DNA from: Bactrocera neohumeralis
Taxonomy: Eukaryota; Arthropoda; Insecta; Diptera; Tephritidae
NCBI RefSeq assembly: GCF_024586455.1
Contig: NC_065919.1
Span: 16,548,017 to 16,612,016 of the forward strand
Direction: 5' to 3'
DNA length: 64,000 nucleotides
The notes beneath the pieces are model-generated. The model saw only the letters and a list, made by a program, of their open reading frames with translations. It did no database searches and was not told where the DNA came from. Below are positions 57,691-64,000 of this stretch, piece by piece. Position 1 is the stretch's first letter, and each line of letters begins with the position of its first letter. The position numbers were made by a program, and so were the translations under genes.

Positions 57691-59290
57691 GCTCCAAAGT
57701 TTAATATCTTTATGTTTCACTAGTATGTGTAATAAGACATTTTGAATCGGATGATCCGAAAAACATGTCAGGAGAATACGGTTCTTATTATATCGAGCCG
57801 AATACATATATGTTCCACAAACAGATATAGAGAAGTTGCATCTGTATACAAAAGCAATAGAAGGCATACATAATTATAAAATTATTCATAATAATCGAAG
57901 ATTAATTTATAGAAACTGGTATGAGGTTTCAAGACTATGTTATAAACATAATTTTAGATCCAACCTAAGTTAGCGATACAGAAGACTTTAAAGCAGAAAG
58001 AAACCGTCACACTACTTCCAAGTATTTATTGTAAATTATTGAAAATACAATTGAAATTTCAGCTCTTCCAATTAAAAAATAATAATAACTGTTTTCTTTA
58101 AGAAAAATACTCTTTAGTTTCAGATCTTCTGAAAACAGAAATTCTAGGGAAAAACCGCAAACTTCTATAGTTCTGGGAGCTATTGGTTCACCTAGTTAAA
58201 TTACTGTAAATATTTGATGGTTCTCGTCGGCTCTCATTCCGATAAAATAACTGAAAATATTTGACAAATCGAAAATAAATAAAATACAATATTTTAAAAA
58301 ATTGTATATGCAACTGCTAGCGCATCGATTTACTGTGCTTTGTGTAAACCTGGGCAGATATGAGCACGTGCTGTCGAGTGTTTTATCTAGATAAGAAATA
58401 TAGTACCGATAAAATATATTAAATTGGCTTGTGTAACGCTTATTGAGTATTATCTTTAATGAAGTGAGCGCCTACCGCAAACCTACCTAAAAAGAGGGGC
58501 AATCAAGGTTAATGTAATCAGCTGTTATAGCTATATAAATAAACATAAATAAAGCGAGTGTACTAGAACCCGAAAGAACATGTATAAATATTATTTATGT
58601 TTCTTAAACTCCAACTTCACGATGAAGGAGCTGAGGAGGAGTACGACTGAGAGTTGAAGTTGGACAGAAATTTCAATATTCAAAAGAATTGGAATGAGAG
58701 GGAGACATGTACACTCGAAAATCCTGGCAGAGAGAAGATATGTTGTTCACAAAGGATCATGATGAAATTTGCAAAGCTTTAAAGTATCGCTTCTTCAACC
58801 TTCAAAATTCATAGCCAATTGAAAAATGTACTGAAACTGGCACGCTCCAAATAAGAAACGAACAGTAAATGGCTGGAAACCACACCAAAATAGAAAGTTG
58901 TAATGTACATAGTTAGACTATTAAAGCTTACGGTAGGTTATCAGCAGAAACGAACTTCTGTTTTAGCTTTTCGTATCTCGAAATACAATTCTCTTTCCAC
59001 AAAAGATTGCCTACATAAAGTAAAATGAAAGAGAATATAACAATCATAATAGAATGTAATCAGAATTCATAATCGAATATTTACATCACAACTTCTACTG
59101 AATTAGGTCCTTTTTGACGAACGCTAAATCTAAAATATCACTGAAAACGAATCACTATCCATGTATAGCAGGAAGTAAGGCCACAGAATTGAAAAGAACG
59201 CCGTTCTACACACAGAAGTAACGCTAAATATTTTATGATAAAAAAAGGCTGGGTGCAGCTTCCTTCTGCCATTTCTTCCGGACGCCTTTT
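57691..59290. other. No gene recognised
   Basis: About 1.6 kb of A+T-rich unique-looking DNA without repeats I can name. Confidence 0.5.
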
Positions 59291-59310
59291 AGTGATTTTC
59301 AACATAGCCT

Positions 59311-59574
59311 TTGTATGGGAGTAATAACCATTACAGACCACTGGATGAACGAAGTATTCAAGGGAATCAAATCAACGAAGAATATGAAGAGGTTATTAAT
59401 TTTTATTTTGTTCAAATAATGACACATAAACATCCAATTCGTTTCGCACCACAACAAAAAACTGTCCGCCCTGCCGTGGAATATAAGGTTCGAGCTGATA
59501 ACGTTACTAACACCATATTGCCAGCAACAAAACAAAAACATAAAAAAATAGTAATAAAAGCAAAAAAAAACTAA
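59311..59574 (+). CDS. Possible coding fragment, function unknown
   Basis: An 87-codon open frame with a balanced amino-acid composition unlike the low-complexity frames around it: YGSNNHYRPLDERS, EEYEEVINFYFVQIM, PIRFAPQQKTVRPAVEYKV and a basic tail KQKHKKIVIKAKKN. No domain is recognised. It could be an exon, a piece of an unrecognised transposon, or chance. No convincing splice sites or upstream signals were seen. Confidence 0.2.
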   Translation: MYGSNNHYRPLDERSIQGNQINEEYEEVINFYFVQIMTHKHPIRFAPQQKTVRPAVEYKVRADNVTNTILPATKQKHKKIVIKAKKN

Positions 59575-59579
59575 GTAGC

Positions 59580-61200
59580 GAGGCAAACAAACGCCACCAA
59601 TGTCGTTTCTGATATAAACATGTGTTCCGATGGTTGTTACAACTTTTCCATATCTATTAATTTTGTGATTTTTATCTGACGTTTCTAAATGTCTGCAACT
59701 CGAGTGCGTACAAATGCCCCACAAATGCTGTTGACGCTATTGGTTCGGATTTTGCGCTTTTTCGGTATTACCCGGATGTTGTTGTTATCAGCTACACTGG
59801 TCTGCACGATATGATGACGAGGATTCTAACTTAAAGAACGTGGCTTTGACACGAATATGAACCACAGTGGCGTCACTAAAGGCAATAAAGTTGTTTTGCG
59901 CCAATAAAAATGTTAATTATTAGCGAAACACAGTTTTTTTGATGAGATTTCATAACATCGGTTCAAACTTAGTCACTGTATTTTGCTCTTATCACTGGCC
60001 TGTTCGATTCGCTGCACTTTATTGTCGAACTCTACTCTCTTGCTGCATGTGTAACAAGAGAGAGCATGGAATTTCTCTTAAATGAGAGAGAACTGTCTTC
60101 AAATTAGTTACTACTTTGTATTCTGTGCTCGACCGATCTGAGTACAGCTTCACAGAAAATCTATGTTAGTTAAAGTCAACAGGCAGAAAGAATTGCCCAC
60201 CAATGTCTTTTTCTTTTATCAAACCATCTCGAATGTTTAAAATCGAAACAGAAATGAAAATTTGTTACTTGTGCTGCTACTAATTCAATAGAACTGTCGT
60301 TGTCGTGCTGTCTTTCTATAACTACAATCTCTGGACCTTGGCGTTGAGGCGTTTATTTATCTCTTTATGTATCAAAAAAATAAAGGCAATCAACGATAAA
60401 GCGAGCTCCCACAGCAATTAGCTCTACAAAGTCAGTAGAAAACTGAGAATTACCAAAACAAAATAAATAAATAAATTAACCCACTTCAGCCAGTGTGAGG
60501 GAAAGCCCAACTAAATTTTGATAAGTGTGTGTCTTCTACTCTCTCCAATTGAATACCCAATGAGGAAAAATGTAAAAACAATAAAATTTCCTACACCACA
60601 GTCGCTCCGCCCACTGCTTTAAGTAGGCGTGCATGTATACTAAACAAATTTCTGTGAGTGCGTGCTTCTACTATTTATTTTTAATCAACTCGGTTGCGTT
60701 GAAGTGAATCGGCAGGAATGTCAATGAGTATTTATGTGTATCTAAAAATAGCATGGCAGCTTTGAGTACTTAAGATAAGTCAAGCGATACAAATCATTCA
60801 ATAAAATGCATCGTGTTTTTGATATCATATTTTGACTTGTTGTTTCTATATATAATGTTACCCTCTTGTCTCGTGTAACAGTTACGGCTTCCGTTAGTTC
60901 TGCGTTTGTTATGACAGCGCTGAGGTTTTTTCTAATCCGATAATAGTAGTTTTGCGGTTTCGCAATTCTGCTTAAATTTCATTATTTTTAGTTTACGTTA
61001 TACTAACAGATAGAGCAGGTACTATTCCATATAAACTGATCGATCAAAGTCAAACTCTTGTTAGGAAAAGTTTTTTATTTGAAAAGTTATATTAACAAAA
61101 TTTTAATTAGATTATTACCCAAGGCAACTCATCGATTTCCGAACAAATTATTCATGTCATCTCCCCGCACTGAAGTGAGTTCGCATGGTTAGACAGAACA
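59580..61200. other. No gene recognised
   Basis: Unique-looking DNA. GAGAG clusters (GAGAGAGCATGG at about 60060, GAGAGAGAACTG at about 60086) could be GAGA-factor sites in a fly, but nothing else supports a promoter. Confidence 0.4.
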
Positions 61201-61204
61201 AGCG

Positions 61205-61450
61205 GTGGGGTTGATATACATATTACTGTTCAACGGAGCGTTCCCTGAAGTAGATTTTTCAGTTTCGAAAACAGAAAAAAGTCACTGGAGGGCCAAATCT
61301 ACTTATATACGTATGCGATGACTAAGCGCCGAAACTCGTTTCATGTTTGGCCAAACAGTCAGTCACAATCATGCTAGAGTCTGACGGTGCATTTTTGTGG
61401 TGAATAAGACATACATCATTATCTGTCCACAAATGCCAGCTGGAGGTTTA
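61205..61450 (-). pseudogene. mariner-type transposase core relic
   Basis: The minus strand reads HHKNAPSDSSMIVTDCLAKH (about 61345-61405; HHDNAPSHTS-like second block with Lys for Asp), ETSFGA, and after a shift RFGPPVTFFCFRN for an LAPCDFFLFPK-like third block, then KIYFRE. The first catalytic Asp and the DNA-binding half are absent. MIVTD is shared with the relic at 44385. Confidence 0.6.
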
Positions 61451-61479
61451 CTAATACGAGCTGAAGTCTATGTCGAACA

Positions 61480-62165
61480 GAATCGCAACGCTTTTTGCAA
61501 AGTTTCACAGAGACCTGATGTTTATTTCTTATACTTTAGCCAGTCTCTGGCGCAGCTCTAAGATATTTGCGGCAGATATGACCGGCCATAAAAAGAATCG
61601 AAGCTCCAGAGTCCCAACGACGGGTACTTCCCTACACTTGCTAAATGTGTCATCTTTAATAATCTTTGCATGTGCTGCCAGCGAGTTGTGATCTGTGACT
61701 AGGCCAACAACCATCTTTACGAGATCGTGTGAATAGAAGGCTTGCCAGTTTTCCTTCCCTTCCCTTGCTCCAGGCCTTGGCGATCCTGCATGTGTCTAAG
61801 GTATTGCATCTCACCCTGATCCGTCTGTCGGATCTTTCGAAAATTTCGTTGTGTACCATTTTCAATGACTTCCGTATTTCCTAAACTGGTTCGGAAGCCA
61901 AGCGGATGGCTCTTTTGGCAATCTCATCCGATTTTTCGTCAGCAAATGAGTACATATGCAGCCCCTTTTCGGCAACATCTATAAATACTATATTCCTGCT
62001 TCTAAGGACATTCTCTGACGTACGGATGTGAGACCATTGCTTTAATAGCGGCCGGGCTATCGCTAGAAAATAGAGCAGTATTCCGACAGCTTGAAGAGTC
62101 GCCTGAGATCTAGCTCCGGGCAATATAACTCGCTGCTGTCCGCTCTGGTGGTTTACGTAGTCTCA
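61480..62165 (-). pseudogene. I/LOA-like LINE, RNase H to C-terminus
   Basis: From 62165 downward the minus strand reads ARSQATLQAVGILLYFLAIA (RNase H mid-part), SENVLRSRNIVFIDVAEKG, EKSDEIAKRAIRLASEPV (ADELA-type end of RNase H, to 61881), then in a new frame LKMVHNEIFERSDRRIRVRC, NTLDTCRIAKAWSKGR and, at 61529-61714, MVVGLVTDHNSLAAHAKII, DDTFSKCREV. That is the expected order of RNase H followed by a conserved C-terminal domain with a Cys/His knuckle. The frames are long, so it decayed fairly recently. It differs in wording from the copy at 31618, hence another family of the group. Confidence 0.8.
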
Positions 62166-62479
62166 TAGTCTCATATTGACACGCTCCATATTCAAAACAA
62201 TAATCAAGATGGTGATACTGGGGATCCATAAAACATATTGAGATTCTCTGGCATCTCTCTGATGCCAACACGACCACTTTAAAGCACTATTTCTTTAACT
62301 TATTCGATGTTATCGTTAATAACCCTTTCAGAAACTTTTTCCTTGATTTTCTGACTTAAAATGCCTCAACTAATTGACTCTCTGGCTTGATCTAAACAAA
62401 AGATATTGAACGTTCCTTATGAGCATATATATACAAGAGATATGCCTTTATTTATAATATACATATATATTTGTTTTGT

Positions 62480-63370
62480 ATTCTAAGTGCGATAAGGTTA
62501 AAACAGTTCTTGTGCGTCTTGCAGCATAGATGAACACCACATTTTACGCATTTTGGGCGAGGTGTTCCGGTTTTACAAAGACAACATCGTCCTTTCTCTC
62601 CCCAAGCTGTTCAATCATCATTTTCGTCGTATCGCTTTGAGTTGGGGGTTTTTCAACAACATGACGGCGCTTCGAACAAGACGCCTCTGACGAAGAAGGT
62701 GAAGCCAGAGTTGAGTCGATTTCTGCATTTTGCATGGCAGTAGAGCGTCCCCTCGTCTTTTGATCAAAACTGAAAAACACCGACGTAGCGCTTTAGAGCT
62801 CAGTTGCGATAACCATCTGGAATTTTTTAAGCGGCGTTTGGATTAACGATTTTGAGATGTCTCCGATACAAGAGTCAGGAATTGATAACTTATGCGCATA
62901 GGCTCCAATGAAATATTTTTATGTACCATTTATTGGTGCAATGTTTCACTTTATAACAATAACCGGTTTCGGAACTTCAACAATTACAGTTTGTAATTTG
63001 TTATGCCGAGTCCATACGAAGGGCAAGTTCCATCAGCAGCATAGAGCACAAAGTCATAAATATTCTTGTCTACATTTTCAGTCCCCACTTGTGATGCTTA
63101 GTAGAGTTGTACAGTATGAAGGATGGTCTTCCTGAAATATGCAACTAACCTGATCATCAATGTTCAAAGAGGAACACCACTCTTGAGGTTGATTGTAGAT
63201 TTTTTTTTTTTTTTGAGCAACGATAATAGTAGACGAATTTTGTATAATTCGTCATAATTGTTATCGCTTTTAGATGGTTGCTTTGGCTTATCAAAAAAAT
63301 TGATAAATTTCTTTACTTTCTCAAATTTATTTCTCGGCATCGAATCTGTTATTGCGTGCCATGAGCATCT
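62480..63370 (-). pseudogene. piggyBac-type transposase relic
   Basis: Minus-strand order: ARNNRFDAEK, YQFFDKPKQPSKSDNNYDEL followed by YKIRLLLSLL (about 63230-63370), FILYNSTKHHKWGLK (about 63080-63125), NIYDFVLYAADGTCPSYGLG (about 63000-63060), then the 78-codon frame 62544-62780 (DQKTRGRSTAMQNAEIDS, KMMIEQLGERKDDVVFVKPE) and, after a one-base shift, the cysteine-rich end KCGVHLCCKTHKNCF (about 62505-62550). The wording fits the RNase H-like core and C-terminal Cys-rich domain of piggyBac-type enzymes. The segment between core and C-terminus is shortened, and there are stops and a poly-A expansion. The N-terminal region and TTAA-flanked ends were not found. Confidence 0.8.
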
Positions 63371-63427
63371 AACACCGGCAGCTGAACTACGTCCAAGTAC
63401 AACAAAACTCTAAGAAATCTGCGGATA

Positions 63428-64000
63428 CGAGGGCTGCTATATATATTCTGGCCTAGAGCAACACTAAGTGTTGCCAGTTGCCATCTGACATTTCCATTAG
63501 AAAGTTTGACATTTTTTAGCATAACATCACTCAGAACGTTTTGTCATTTAATCGTGAATTGTTTTATTTACAGGGAATTAAAAAATTCATCTCGGCCAAA
63601 AAATGGAATTAACTCGTGAACATTTTCGTGCGATCATTTTTTACAACTTTCGACGTGGATTATCACGACAAGAGTGCATCGATCAACTAAAATCTTTGTA
63701 TGGCTATGAAGCACCATCCTATAGCACTGTGAAAAACTGGTACAACGAATTCAATCGTGGCCGACGCTCGCTCAAAGACGAATTCCGTGAAGGTCGTCCA
63801 AAAACAGCCGTTGTGCCAGAAAATATCGATGCCGTACGTGAACTGATAATGCAAGACCGTCATGTAACATACCTTCAGAGAGAGGCATGCCTATGCATTT
63901 CTCCCACCAGCATACATTCGATATTGCATGAACACCTGGCCGTAAAAAAGGTTTGTTCTCGTTGGATCCCGCACAATTTGACAATCGCTCAAAAAAAGGC
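63428..64000 (+). mobile_element. mariner family B, copy 3 (cut by window end)
   Basis: TA at 63426-63427 precedes the same CGAGGGCTGCTATATATATT terminus and 5' UTR as copies 1 and 2. The sequence continues to the last base of the window, so its 3' half and whether it carries the same internal deletion cannot be seen. Confidence 0.9.
63603..64000 (+). CDS. mariner transposase N-terminus, copy 3, frame intact to window end
   Basis: 132 codons open at the window edge. It has the same double helix-turn-helix DNA-binding region as copies 1 and 2 (MELTREHFRAIIFYNFRRGL, VKNWYNEFNRGRRS, GRPKTA), but seven A instead of six after LAV, so the frame continues correctly as LAVKKVCSRWIPHNLTIAQKK into the region leading to the first catalytic block. 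It may belong to a fuller copy or to an earlier member of the deletion lineage; the 3' part lies outside. One difference, R for I in the second helix-turn-helix (LQREACL), is visible. Confidence 0.65.
   Translation, partial: MELTREHFRAIIFYNFRRGLSRQECIDQLKSLYGYEAPSYSTVKNWYNEFNRGRRSLKDEFREGRPKTAVVPENIDAVRELIMQDRHVTYLQREACLCISPTSIHSILHEHLAVKKVCSRWIPHNLTIAQKK

Noticed and set aside
1..64000. CRISPR arrays, bacterial operons, ribosome binding sites, rRNA genes
   Set aside because: The spliced globin, insect-type transposons and fly repeats show a eukaryotic nuclear context; the short tandem repeats are microsatellites or A+T-rich units without spacers.
1..64000. tRNA genes
   Set aside because: No cloverleaf with both internal promoter boxes was recognised by eye; a dedicated scan could still find one.

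Overview
The window looks like nuclear DNA of a higher dipteran fly, most likely tephritid-like (inferred from fly-type dispersed repeats, short fly-style introns, A+T-rich non-coding DNA and a close match to the insect cytoglobin-like gene glob1 as I remember the Drosophila protein). It is gene-poor and rich in decayed transposons; no bacterial-style operons, rRNA or CRISPR arrays are visible.

Only one host protein gene can be assembled: a complete three-exon glob1-type globin on the + strand (ATG 10041, stop 13707; 155 residues), with a probable 75-bp 5' UTR intron, a 2.9-kb extremely A+T-rich second coding intron containing its own degenerate repeats, and a long 3' UTR to about 14570. About 1.5 kb upstream is a 339-bp tandem duplication packed with CGATA/TATCG motifs. 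A second host transcript is suggested only by a leader-like exon (about 20332-20961, + strand) with an initiator, a start-stop uORF and a strong donor; its coding exons are not in sight.

Nearly everything else recognisable is mobile DNA. (1) Tc1/mariner-superfamily relics occur throughout in several families. Most are frameshifted, internally deleted, or lack a catalytic aspartate. Two families give clean boundaries: a 905-bp element at 34539-35443 with terminal inverted repeats (TIRs) and TA duplications, and a family with copies at 41015-41754, 47711-48467 and 63428-end that keeps an N-terminal DNA-binding ORF but, in the two complete copies, lacks the catalytic domain. (2) Tc3-like DDE relics are at 36120, 39330 and 52280. 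(3) A piggyBac-type transposase relic is at 62480-63370. (4) Non-LTR retrotransposon fragments fall into three types: R1-like (16.1-17.5, 18.9-19.5, 49.8-50.5 kb), RTE-like (26.8-27.7, 28.8-29.5, 35.5-35.8, 37.1-37.5 kb), and RNase H-bearing I/LOA-like (21.4, 24.9-25.9, 31.6-33.0, 56.7-57.7, 61.5-62.2 kb), several with a short TAACC-type tail and two with clear target-site duplications.

Two nested insertions can be undone by eye: a mariner derivative inside a TTAA-flanked inverted-repeat element (47074-48480), and a truncated LINE inside a common dispersed repeat (21295-22135). No complete, clearly active autonomous element is present. Family names rest on motif recognition from translated sequence, not database searches, and boundaries of unflanked relics are approximate.
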